Below are positions 34,742-44,358 of a stretch of 64,000 nucleotides of DNA, in pieces (position 1 is the first letter of the stretch; every line of letters begins with the position of its first letter). The stretch spans positions 186,001 through 250,000 of the forward strand of contig JADJOY010000014.1 of NCBI GenBank assembly GCA_016713535.1, written 5' to 3'. Source of the stretch: JADJOY01 sp016713535 [NCBI: Deltaproteobacteria bacterium] (lineage in GTDB: Bacteria > JADJOY01). The notes under the pieces were generated by a model. The model was not told where the DNA came from. It ran no database searches and saw nothing but the letters and a program-made list of their open reading frames with translations. Both the position numbers and the translations under genes were made by a program.

Positions 34742-36430
34742 ATGCGCGCGCGGACGGTGCGGGGGCTCGCGGTGGCGGCGGCGGTCGCTGCCGTCGTGCT
34801 CTTCTACATCCACGGGATGCGTCCGTGGCTCGCGGCGCACCAGCTCTCGTTCCGGCTGACGCCACAGGCGCTCGGCGCGCTCAAGACGGCGCTCGGGCTC
34901 GTGGCACTCGCGCTCTCGATCGGCGAATGGCTGCGGCGGAGGCGCGGGCGTGCGCTGCCGCGGCGGGTCGTGTCGGTGGCGTTCGCGGTGCTCGCTGGGT
35001 GCGGCGGGTTCGCGTTCCTCTCGTCCGATGACCTCGCACCCGACCGCTACGAGCACGGCTGGGAGCTCTTCCACTACTACCTGGGGTCGAAGTACCACGA
35101 CGAGCTCGGCTACAAGCGCATCTACCGCTGCGCCGCGGTCGCGCAGGCCGAGCTCAGCTCGACGATGCGCGAGGAGGTGAAGGCGCGGAAGCTCCGCGAC
35201 CTCGACACCGGCCTGCTGGTCCCGGCCGCGACGGCGCTCGCCGACCCGGCGCTCTGCAAGGACCACTTCACGCCCGAGCGCTGGGACGCGTTCGTGCGCG
35301 ACATCCACTTCTTCCGCAGCACCTCGAGCCGCTCGTACTGGAACTCGTTCCAGACCGACCACGGCTACAACCCGAGCCCGCTCTGGACCACGATCGCGAG
35401 CCTCGTGAGCTCGCGGGTCGGGGCCTCGCTGCCCGGCATGCATCTGCTCGCGTCGATCGATCTGGTGCTCTACGTGGCGCTCTTCTTCGCCGTGTGGTGG
35501 GCGTTCGGGGCGCGCGTGCTGTGTGTCGCGCTGATCTTCTTCGGCTGCCAGTTCCCGGCCAACGGGTTCTTCACGGGCGGCGCCTTCCTGCGCCAGGACT
35601 GGTTGTTCGCGGTGGTGGTGAGCGCCTGCCTGGCGCGGCGGCGCAAGCTGGTGGCGGCCGGATTCCTGCTGGTGCTGGCGGCGATGCTGCGGGTGTTCCC
35701 GGCGATCCTCGCGGCGGGGTGGGGTGTGTGGGCGGTGCGTGACTTCGTGCGCGCGTCGCGGGCGGGGCGCCCGTGGCGCGAGCGCGTGAGCCCGGCGACG
35801 CTGCGCCTCGCGGCGGGCGGGCTCGCGGGGGTGATCGTGCTGGGCGGCGCGAGCGTGGCGGTGGCGGGGCGCTCGAGCTACGGCGAGTTCACGCGCCACA
35901 TCGCCGTCCACAGCCGCACGCCGCTCACCAACAACATGGGGCTCGGGACGGTGTTCTCGTACGCGCTCGACGGGCGCGCGCAGCGCACCTGGAACAAAGC
36001 ACTCCCCGACACCTGGGCGGTGTGGGCCGCGAAGCAGCGCCAGCACTTGGCCGAGCGCGGCGTGGCGCGTGGGATGGTGATCACCGGGCTCGCGGCGGCG
36101 TTCGTCGCGGCCGTTTGGACCACGCGTCGCGCGCACGTGGCGCTCGCGCTCGGGCCGCTCGCGGTGACGAGCCTGACCACGCCGACCTGCTACTACTACT
36201 CGTTCTTCCTGCTCGCCGCGCTGCTTGCGCTCCACGATCGACGGCAGGAGTGGGCCGTGCTCGCCGCCGGCGCGGCGAGCGCCTGGCTCGCGGTGTGGCC
36301 GCCCGCCCTCAACGTGTGGTGGGACGACCGCTACCTGCTCCAGTCGCTGGTGTTCCTCGCGCTCGCGCTCTTCCCGGTGGTGCGCCGCGCGGAAGCAGGT
36401 GCACGCGATCGGGGCCGCGGGCGGGGATGA
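34742..36430 (+). CDS. Polytopic membrane protein, GT87-like
   Basis: A 562-residue integral membrane protein with about ten hydrophobic helices (for example residues 10-30, 50-65, 75-95, 240-275, 285-300, 305-330, 370-385, 435-455, 460-510, 530-545). The loop DRYEHGWELFHYYLGSKYHDELGYKRIYRC sits after the third helix, as the catalytic acidic loop does in GT-C polyprenyl-phosphate mannosyltransferases and DUF2029/GT87 proteins. This is a topology-based guess; no diagnostic motif is certain. The last 13 residues are encoded by repeat-flank DNA and the TGA stop at 36428 lies inside a CTAC-footed REP, so the original C-terminus may have been different. Confidence 0.75.
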   Translation: MRARTVRGLAVAAAVAAVVLFYIHGMRPWLAAHQLSFRLTPQALGALKTALGLVALALSIGEWLRRRRGRALPRRVVSVAFAVLAGCGGFAFLSSDDLAPDRYEHGWELFHYYLGSKYHDELGYKRIYRCAAVAQAELSSTMREEVKARKLRDLDTGLLVPAATALADPALCKDHFTPERWDAFVRDIHFFRSTSSRSYWNSFQTDHGYNPSPLWTTIASLVSSRVGASLPGMHLLASIDLVLYVALFFAVWWAFGARVLCVALIFFGCQFPANGFFTGGAFLRQDWLFAVVVSACLARRRKLVAAGFLLVLAAMLRVFPAILAAGWGVWAVRDFVRASRAGRPWRERVSPATLRLAAGGLAGVIVLGGASVAVAGRSSYGEFTRHIAVHSRTPLTNNMGLGTVFSYALDGRAQRTWNKALPDTWAVWAAKQRQHLAERGVARGMVITGLAAAFVAAVWTTRRAHVALALGPLAVTSLTTPTCYYYSFFLLAALLALHDRRQEWAVLAAGAASAWLAVWPPALNVWWDDRYLLQSLVFLALALFPVVRRAEAGARDRGRGRG

Positions 36431-37110
36431 ACCCCGCCCCTACGCACCTACGCGAGGTCCGATCCGCACCGCCGGTGTAGGCGGCCGCGAGCTCGCCCGA
36501 TTTCACGCACAGCGATCCGGCCCACGCGGACGCAGCCCCGGGCGGTCCCGAGCGAGACGGACACGGGTGCGCCGATCGATCCCGCTCCCGGGCGAGCCGA
36601 CGCTCGCCCCTACGCTCCCACGGGGTTCCCCGTGTCTGGAGGGCGCGCCCTCCGGCGCCGTTGGGCTGCGGGCGGGGATGAACCCCGCCCTACGCACACG
36701 CGCGGTCCGATCGGTACCGCAGGGGCGAGCCGCCAGCCCTCGCCCGGATTTCACGCACAGCGATCCGGCCCACGCGGACGCAGCCCCGAGGCGGTCCTGA
36801 GGGAGACGGACACGGGTGCGCTGATCGAGGTCCGGCGCCCGGCGAGCGACGCTCGCCCCTACGCTCCCACGGGGTTCCCCGTGCTCTGGCGGGCGCGCCT
36901 CCGGCGCGCCGGGGCGCCGATCGAGGTACAGGATCGCGGCCGCACCGTCGGCCGCCGGGGCTGCGGGCGAGCTCACGCTCGCCCCTACACACCCATGGAC
37001 TTCCTGGTCTGGAGGCGCGCGCTTCGTCGCGCGCCGGGACGTACAGGGATCGACGGATCGGCGGTGCGAGGGTTCCGTCGTATCGCCGGGCACGCGGCGC
37101 GTGCCCCTCC
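36405..37110. repeat. About 250-bp tandem duplication with REPs
   Basis: No gene is visible in 36431-37122. Copy A (about 36405-36655) and copy B (about 36656-36905) share the order: GGGCGGGGATGAACCCCGCCC(C)TAC REP (36419-36443; from 36670), a block with TTTCACGCACAGCGATCCGG, GAGACGGACACGGGTGCG, a GGCGAGC..GCTCGCCCCTAC REP (about 36590-36613; 36840-36862), and CTCCCACGGGGTTCCCCGTG. A further REP is at 36964-36988 and a reversed GGGCACGCGGCGCGTGCCC element at 37088-37106, next to the prfC stop. Confidence 0.85.
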
Positions 37111-37122
37111 CGCGCCCCAACT

Positions 37123-38706
<1,584 letters not shown>

Positions 38707-38841
38707 GGTGGCGCGGTCCTCGGGCGGGCCGCGCGGAGGCGCGGCGGAGCCCATGAGGATCGCTCGGGACGAGAGCGAGCGTCGAGACAGCGCGGTGCGG
38801 CGGGGCGCCGGAGGCGAGCGCGGCGCACCGCAAGCGCGCGC

Positions 38842-38976
38842 TCAGTCGTCGTCGTCGTCGAAGAGGTCCGCGCGCTCTTCGATCGCCTGCGAGCGCGGAC
38901 GGAAGATCGTGAACGGCACGAACACCGCGAGGAAGGTGGAGATCAGGACCACGACTTGAAGCTTGTCGACCGTCAT
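38842..38976 (-). CDS. Small single-helix membrane peptide, 44 residues
   Basis: ATG at 38976 to stop at 38842. The peptide has a short N-terminus (MTVDKLQ), one transmembrane helix (VVVLISTFLAVFVPFTIF), a basic turn (RPRSQ), then EERADLFDDDDD. This inside-negative tail and clean helix are unlike the Arg/Ala-rich noise of other frames here, so it is probably real. It has no recognised family; the shape resembles tiny accessory subunits of respiratory complexes (CcoQ-like), but that is only shape. It lies upstream of prfC on the same strand. Confidence 0.55.
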   Translation of the reverse strand: MTVDKLQVVVLISTFLAVFVPFTIFRPRSQAIEERADLFDDDDD

Positions 38977-39039
38977 CGGCTCACTCCGGGGCTTTCCGCA
39001 TGATGGCGCCCGAGACCCCTTGGACGGCAAGAGACGGGG

Positions 39040-39244
39040 CGAAGATTCATCGGTGCCTTGCTCCCTCGGGGGTCTGTTCCAGACCCCCGCCCCGAAAAAG
39101 GCGCGACTTTCGCCCCCCCACTCTCTCTTGCGGGGCCGAGGCGGCGCGCTCTCTGGCGCGCCAATCTCACCGCTCGGTAGCGTGGTCGGCGCCATAGGAC
39201 CGGCGCGGCGTGCTCGTAGCGACGGGGGTTCCATCCCCCGTCGC
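39040..39244. repeat. Composite hairpin repeat (reverse) plus GTAG REP
   Basis: Hairpin CGGGGGTCTG-TTC-CAGACCCCCG at about 39067-39090 with CGAAAAAGG...CTTTCG beside it is the reverse of the element at 16841-16889. GTAGCGACGGGGG-TTCCAT-CCCCCGTCGC at 39216-39244 is a REP. These fill most of the 277-bp gap between the small peptide gene and the SGNH hydrolase gene. Confidence 0.75.
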
Positions 39245-39253
39245 CGGAGTCGC

Positions 39254-40660
39254 TCAGCGTGCGGCGCGTAGCTCGGCGACGACCGGTGCCAGCGCCGCGA
39301 AGTATGTCTGCGCGACGATCACCTGTCCCTCGCTCGAGGGGTGCATCCACTCGGCGAAGAACGGGCGCTTGCCGAGCTCACCGCGCGCGGTGCGAGCGAC
39401 GATCTCGTCGAGCGGCCTCCCGAGCCAGCGCTCGGTGGGCGCGAGGAGCCGGCGCAGGTCGATCGCGAACGGGTTCCGCCCCGCGCCATAGTCGTCGAGG
39501 GCGCGCTCCAGGTCCGCGAGGATCCAGTCGCGCTCGCGCGCCAGGCTGCGGACCGCGGGGTTCGCGAGCTGTGTCAGGTAGCGGCGCCAGTCGTGGAGGT
39601 CGAGGAGCGGCTCGCAGGTGGAGGTCGGGCAGCGCCAGCTCACGAAGTCGTGGGGAGCGGTGCTGATCGCGATCCAGCGCACGCCGTCCCGCTCGGCGAG
39701 GGCCGCGAGCGCCTCGTAGCTGGCGCGGGTGTAGGCGAAGCCGTCGGCGTAGTCGTCGAAGATCGAGGGCGGCAGCGGCTCGGGGTCGCGGTCGCTGCGC
39801 AGGCAGCGCGCGACCTGCTCTTCGTAGGTCTCGTCGTGCGCGGCGAGCTTGCCGGGCGCGAGCGCGCGCTGCGCGGCCTCGAGGGCCGCGCGAGCGGCCT
39901 TCTTGGCGCGCGCCTCCTCGAAGCCGTCGGCGTGGCGCGCGAACCACGGCGAGAGCGCGGCGAGGTCGGCGCGAGCTGCCTCGCCCGCGAGGAACGCGCG
40001 CACCACGTCGCGCTGCACGGCGTCGCCGCGTCCGGGCACCGGCGCCAGGAACGTCGCGCAGCTCCCGACGTCGTTCACCTCCTCGCCGAAGATCACTCCG
40101 TCGGGCTCGAAGCGGCGGCCGAGTGCTTCGTAGAGCGGCACCCAGTCGCGGGAGCCGGCGGCCGGGATGCCGAGGTTGAGGACCTCGAAGCGGGTTGTTC
40201 CGCTGTCGCGACTGGTCGCTGCCGCATCGAGCAGCGTCTCGAGGATTCCGGGCCACATGAGCTCCGGGTGGCCGTTGCCGGTGGTCGACCCGCCGAACGC
40301 GAGGAACCGCACCACACCCGCCGGCTTGGGCACGGCGTAGAGGCGCTCGGGCGCGGCGACGATCCCCTGCGCGTTGGTGGTCACGCCGCTCTCGGCGCTG
40401 CACGAGCGGCGGTGGCAGACCGGCACGGCGGCGCCGATCTCGGCCACACACGCCTCGCCCTTGGCGACGCAGTCGGCGCGCAGCGTGGGCGGCGAAGACG
40501 GGCGCTCGACCGGGAAGGTGGTGGGCGGGTGGCGGAGCCGATCAAAGACGCGCGCACCGAGGAGCGCGAGCGCGAGGAGCGCCGTGGCGGTCGCGGCGCG
40601 GTAAGCGATCCGGCGCCGTCGTGGCGGCGGCGATCGATCGGCGTCGGCCGCGCGAGTCAC
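39254..40660 (-). CDS. SGNH/GDSL-like hydrolase, membrane-anchored
   Basis: A 468-residue protein with a basic N-terminus and one helix (residues about 20-37) that anchors it or acts as an uncleaved signal. Block I of the SGNH fold is FLAFGGSTTGNGH, with the nucleophile Ser; the conserved C-terminal His lies in EWMHPSSEGQ. A Cys-rich segment after the helix (DCVAKGEACVAE...VCHRRSCS) suggests disulfides outside the cytoplasm. Esterase or acyl-transferase activity on an extracytoplasmic glycan or lipid is predicted; the substrate is unknown. The usual Asp three residues before His is replaced by Glu (E-W-M-H). Confidence 0.8.
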   Translation of the reverse strand: MTRAADADRSPPPRRRRIAYRAATATALLALALLGARVFDRLRHPPTTFPVERPSSPPTLRADCVAKGEACVAEIGAAVPVCHRRSCSAESGVTTNAQGIVAAPERLYAVPKPAGVVRFLAFGGSTTGNGHPELMWPGILETLLDAAATSRDSGTTRFEVLNLGIPAAGSRDWVPLYEALGRRFEPDGVIFGEEVNDVGSCATFLAPVPGRGDAVQRDVVRAFLAGEAARADLAALSPWFARHADGFEEARAKKAARAALEAAQRALAPGKLAAHDETYEEQVARCLRSDRDPEPLPPSIFDDYADGFAYTRASYEALAALAERDGVRWIAISTAPHDFVSWRCPTSTCEPLLDLHDWRRYLTQLANPAVRSLARERDWILADLERALDDYGAGRNPFAIDLRRLLAPTERWLGRPLDEIVARTARGELGKRPFFAEWMHPSSEGQVIVAQTYFAALAPVVAELRAAR

Positions 40661-40716
40661 GCGCGCGAGGATGCCCCCGGGCGAGCGTCCCGCGGCCCGC
40701 CAGCCGCTCGATCAAC

Positions 40717-40803
40717 GCCCTCTGGAGGGCGGCGGTCCCTCGCCGCCGCGGCGTTCGGATCCACCCCGCCGGCTGCGGCCGCGAAGGATCGCGGCCCTCC
40801 AGC
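40717..40803. repeat. Two dispersed palindromes before the SGNH gene
   Basis: CTGGAGGGCGGCGG..CCGCCGCGGC at about 40722-40752 and GGCCGCGAAGGATCGCGGCCCTCCAG at about 40777-40802 face each other in the 145-bp gap between two leftward genes. Confidence 0.65.
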
Positions 40804-40805
40804 GA

Positions 40806-41867
40806 TCAGACGCTGCGCCGTCCCGCGCGCGCCGTGATCATCGGCAGGTCGAGGTAGGTCTTGATCCCGGGCGCCGCGCGGCAGGTCGCGGGGATCGCGT
40901 TCACGCAGTGGGCCGCGGTCGCCATCATGCCGTCGCGGGTGCGTTGCCGCCCCGTGTAGTGGGCGGGGAAGTCGATGTTCACGTCGAACGACGGGTCGCC
41001 CTCGATGTGGATCTTCCAGCCGTCGAGGCGCTCGCTCTCCCACGGCCGGTCGAAGCGCGTGAACGGCAGCTCGTCCATGACCCACACCTGGCGGGTCTCG
41101 AGGTGCGGCCCGCCGTCGACCTCGCCCCAGTAGCGGAAGCGCTGCGCCGCCACCATGCCGGTCTCGATCACGCCCGCCGCCGTCGTGATCGGCTCGCGGG
41201 CGAGGGCCACCTGGTGCTCGAAGCCGTAGCGATCGATCGCCACACCGAGCCCCGCCGCCACCATGTCGAGGGACTCGTAGAAGCAGCGCTTGAGGATCTC
41301 CAGCATGAACCCCGCGCGCGCCTCGGCCTCGGTCTTCCCGAACAGCATCACGTCGAAGATCATCCCCGGCGCCTCGTAGTGGCGGCAGTCGCCGAACTCG
41401 GTGATCACCAGCTTGTCGATGCGGCTGCACCAGCCGCTGAAGGTGAGCGGGAAGCGCTCGCTCACGCCGCCCGGGTTGCTCCCCGAGCTGTGCAGCGAGA
41501 CCCCGCCGCGCTGGCACGCGCCCTCGAGCTCCGCCGTGGCCTCGGGGAACTGGATGTAGGGGTGGTGGTAGCCGCAGGTGGTGACGATGTTCTTCCGCGA
41601 CTCGAGGATGCGGCACATCTCGTCGACCTGCCACGGCAGCGGGCAATACATGACGCAGTCGGCGTCGAGGGCGAGCAGTGCCTCGACGTCGTGGGTGGCG
41701 GACACACCGAGCGGCGCGATCCCGGCGATCTCACCGGCGTCGCGGCCCACCTTCGCCTCGTCGTGGACCCACACGCCCACCAGCTCGAGCTCGGGGTGGC
41801 GCGCGATCGCCTGGATCGAGAGCTTGCCGACGTTGCCGGTCGCCCACTGGATCACGCGATAGGTCAT
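40806..41867 (-). CDS. DapB-like NAD(P)H-dependent dehydrogenase
   Basis: A 353-residue Rossmann enzyme beginning MTYRVIQWATGNVGKLSIQAI, where ATGNVGK is the dinucleotide loop of the dihydrodipicolinate reductase N-domain. The body (ADCVMYCPLPWQVDEMCRILESRKNIVTT; SSGSNPGGVSERFPL) matches the group that includes 2,4-diaminopentanoate dehydrogenase and many uncharacterised NAD(P)H-dependent amine dehydrogenase family proteins. It is far longer than true DapB (about 270) and lacks lysine-pathway neighbours. An oxidoreductase role in catabolism is likely; the substrate is unknown. The start at 41867 places the loop at the usual distance from the N-terminus. Confidence 0.88.
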   Translation of the reverse strand: MTYRVIQWATGNVGKLSIQAIARHPELELVGVWVHDEAKVGRDAGEIAGIAPLGVSATHDVEALLALDADCVMYCPLPWQVDEMCRILESRKNIVTTCGYHHPYIQFPEATAELEGACQRGGVSLHSSGSNPGGVSERFPLTFSGWCSRIDKLVITEFGDCRHYEAPGMIFDVMLFGKTEAEARAGFMLEILKRCFYESLDMVAAGLGVAIDRYGFEHQVALAREPITTAAGVIETGMVAAQRFRYWGEVDGGPHLETRQVWVMDELPFTRFDRPWESERLDGWKIHIEGDPSFDVNIDFPAHYTGRQRTRDGMMATAAHCVNAIPATCRAAPGIKTYLDLPMITARAGRRSV

Positions 41868-41970
41868 CGCCCCTCCCTCGGGGCGAGATCCGCCCGCGCC
41901 CGGCGCGGGCGCGACTATCTCATGTTTCCGGACCGGTGGGAGAACCCGCCGCGGCGAGCGAGGAGACCGA

Positions 41971-43238
41971 TCAGGTCTGGACGTGACGGTCCGGACGGAG
42001 CTTCACGAAGAGCGCGAGACCGAGCGCCGAGACCGCGGCACCGGTGAGGAACGCCGCGCGCGGCCCGAAGCCCTCCCAAAGCGCGCCGAACACCACGCTC
42101 GCGAGCAATGCGCTGAGCCCGAGCGTCAGGTGGTACCAGCCGAAGCCGGTGCCCTGTCCGCGCTTGGGCGCGAGCGAGGATACCAGCGCTTTCTCGGCGC
42201 CCTCGGTGAGGCCGGAGGGATGCCGTAGGCGAGGAAGAGCGCGCACACCGCCACGGGCGATTCGGCGAACGCGAGCGCCGCGTAGACCGCCACGTGCAGC
42301 GCCCAGCCGGTGCCGATCACTGCGCCGCGTCCGAGGCGGTCGCTCAGCACGCCGCCCTGGAACGAGCTCGTGGACTTCACGACGTGGAGCCCGATCCACA
42401 AGAGCGGCAGCGTGGTGAGGCTCGCCGACTGGGTGCCGGCCTTGAGCAAGAGGAAGGTCTCGCTCGCCTTGCCGAGGGTGAAGAGCGCGAGCGGAGCCAG
42501 GAGGGTGAGGAGGCCGCGCAGCGCGTGGGGAGAAGCGGCTATGGCACCTCCGCCGGAGCGCGGAACTGTAGGGGAGGGCGTCAGCCCTCCCGAAATCGTG
42601 GCTCCTTGGGTGGGCGTAGCGACGGCCTCGGGCGCCCGCTCGTTCTCGCGCACGCCCGCCGCCACGGCGAGCACCGCGAGCACGCCCGGGATCGCCGAGA
42701 GCAGGAACAGGTGGCGCAGGTCGTCGCTCACGAAGCGCAGGAACAGGAACGCGATCGTCGGCCCGATCACCGCGCCCGCGTGGTCCATCGCGCGGTGGAA
42801 GCCGAACGCCGCGCCGCGTTGCTCGGGCGGGACGGCGTGGGCGAGGAGCGAGTCGCGTGGGCTCGAGCGGATGCCCTTGCCGACCCGGTCGGTCACGCGC
42901 ACCGCGAGCACGTGCCACGGCGCCTGCGCGATCGCCACGAACGGGCGGGCGATCGTCGAGATGCCGTAGCCGAGCAGCATGAACGGCTGGTTGCGGCCGA
43001 GGCGATCGGCCCACTGGCCCGACACGAGCTTGAGCGCGCTCGCGACCGCGTCGGCCAGCCCCTCGATCCAGCCCAGCGCCATGGCGCCGCCGCCCAGCGT
43101 GGTGGTGAGGAAGATCGGCAGCAGCGGCAGCACCATCTCGCTCGCCGCGTCGGTGAGGAGGCTCACCACCCCCACCGCGAACACGTTGCGGGTGAGCCAG
43201 GGACGGCGCGCGGCCGGCGGCGTGGAGGTGGTGGTCAT
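41971..43238 (-). CDS. MFS transporter with in-frame REP insertion and one frameshift
   Basis: A 12-helix major facilitator of about 422 residues. The ATG at 43238 starts MTTTSTPPAARRPWLTRNVF; helix 1 is VGVVSLLTDAASEMVLPLLPIFL and the loop-2 motif is GQWADRLGRNQP, repeated after helix 8 as GGVLSDRLGRG. The helix-1 phrase TDAASEM is typical of drug/solute exporters of the SLC-like AraJ/MFS_1 group. The central cytoplasmic loop between helices 6 and 7 holds a 27-nt REP (42568-42594) translated as SGGLTPSPT. Near 42217 (GGAGGGATG) one base is missing, and the C-terminus (SGLTEGAEKALVSSLAP... to 41971) is in another frame. The substrate is unknown. Confidence 0.83.
42568..42594. repeat. REP element inside the MFS coding sequence
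   Basis: GTAGGGGAGGGC-GTCA-GCCCTCCCGA, identical over 27 nt (reverse orientation) to the intergenic copy at 25515-25541. It keeps the reading frame and encodes ISGGLTPSPT in the long central loop of the transporter. Confidence 0.9.
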
Positions 43239-43409
43239 GACCGGCGAAGTGTGGGCGGCGGCCGGGGCGCGCGCAATGGAGCCTGCCGCGCGGCCGCTCC
43301 GTCGGCCGCCAGGGGGACCGATGGGTCTCCAACGCTGCGGCGGCGAAGGATCGCCGCCCTCCACCGTGGGATCGACCGCGTCCGGGACGGAGGGCGCGCC
43401 TCCCGCGCA

Positions 43410-43704
43410 CCGCCACCGGGGTGACGTTGGGGTCGTCGACGAAGCGACGACCCTCCAGCCCTTCGATCTCGGGGGCGGCCGGCGACTCGAACGGGATCGA
43501 CCTGCTGGAGGGCGGCCGCTTCGTCGGCCGCCGGAGCTCGCGGGTCGATCGGGATGGAGGGCGCGCCTCTGGCGGTCCGCCGGGGTGACGTTGGGGTCGT
43601 CGACGAAGCGACGACCCTCCAGCCCTTCGATCTCGGGGGCGGCCGGCGGCTCGAACGGGATCGACCTGCTGGAGGGCGGCCGCTTCGTCGGCCGCCGGAG
43701 CCAC
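43410..43704. repeat. 164-bp tandem direct repeat
   Basis: GTGACGTTGGGGTCGTCGAC starts at 43421 and again at 43585. Each copy continues through GACGACCCTCCAGCCCTTCG, CTCGGGGGCGGCCGGCG, GGATCGACCTGCTGGAGGGC and the palindrome GGCGGCCGCTTCGTCGGCCGCC, and is preceded by GGAGGGCGCGCCTC. Only scattered bases differ, so the duplication is recent. The left part, 43260-43390, holds related palindromes (GGCGAAGGATCGCCGCC). No gene is seen in 43239-43861. Confidence 0.85.
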
Positions 43705-43855
43705 AAGCGGTCCGGAAATGCTGCTGGCAACTGCCAGCAGAAAATAGCAAATAGTTGCCATCAGAAACTGTTACAAATTGCTTACAACGCGTGCCGCGCT
43801 AACCCTGAAATGGGGCCTCAAACGGCCTTCCAGGGGCTCCTGAAGCCGCTTTTGT
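43705..43855. promoter_or_regulatory. AT-rich island with a perfect palindrome
   Basis: Between the tandem repeat and the DUF1499 stop, base composition falls abruptly to roughly half A+T. It holds a perfect palindrome at 43721-43740 (9-nt arms CTGCTGGCA and TGCCAGCAG around AC), then repeated AATAG and TTACAA words (GTTACAA-ATTGC-TTACAAC at about 43769-43787). No T-run follows the hairpin, so it is not an intrinsic terminator. It may be an operator/promoter for the leftward MFS gene, a mobile-element scar, or an attachment site; the sequence does not decide. Confidence 0.4.
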
Positions 43856-43861
43856 GCCCGG

Positions 43862-44335
43862 TTACGGCTTCGCGAGCCGCTCGCGGACGTCTTCGACGCG
43901 CTTGCGGTTGACGCCCATGTCTCCGTAGCCGACCCGCGACGCCGAGCGCACGTGGATCGTCCGCCCGTCGGCGTCGAACAGGAACTCGACGTCGTCGACG
44001 AACCGCCATACGAGGCTCGTGTACTCGGCGTTCAGGTAGTCGTCGGTGCGGCTCACGATGCGCGCCCGCGGCGTCCCCTCGACGAGCGCGGCGAGCTTGT
44101 CCATTGCGTCGGCCCGCGCGCCCGCGTAGGTGAGCGGCGCGATCTTGTGGGTGTCGTCGGTGGCGCGGTCGTTGACGCAGTTGGGGCTCGCGGGGCACGG
44201 CGCGAGGGCCCCGTTGGTGGCGCCGAGGTTCGCCGGGCGCGTGCCCGGACACCCCGCCGCGACCAGCACCACCGCCACCGTGCCCGCCACGCGCGCGAGC
44301 CCGCGCGCCTTCGCCTTCGCCGCCGCGATCGGCAT
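43862..44335 (-). CDS. DUF1499-family lipoprotein
   Basis: A 157-residue protein. The signal peptide ends VLVAAGC with the lipobox Cys. The DUF1499 signature follows: CPASPNCVNDRATDDTHKIAPLTYAG, then ALVEGTPRARIVSRTDDYLNAEYTSLVWRFVDDVEFLFD and C-terminal RSASRVGYGDMGVNRKRVE. The family is widespread and small, with unknown role; some members are linked to membrane or photosynthetic functions in other lineages. It lies 23 bp downstream of the medium-chain dehydrogenase on the same strand and is probably co-transcribed. The start ATG at 44335 is set by the signal peptide. Confidence 0.9.
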   Translation of the reverse strand: MPIAAAKAKARGLARVAGTVAVVLVAAGCPGTRPANLGATNGALAPCPASPNCVNDRATDDTHKIAPLTYAGARADAMDKLAALVEGTPRARIVSRTDDYLNAEYTSLVWRFVDDVEFLFDADGRTIHVRSASRVGYGDMGVNRKRVEDVRERLAKP

Positions 44336-44358
44336 CGTCGTCCTCACCTCGGCGCGCC

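Noticed and set aside
43721-43787. Integron attC site or intrinsic terminator in the AT-rich island
   Set aside because: No R/L box core pair with proper spacing, no integrase, and no T-run after the hairpin on either strand.
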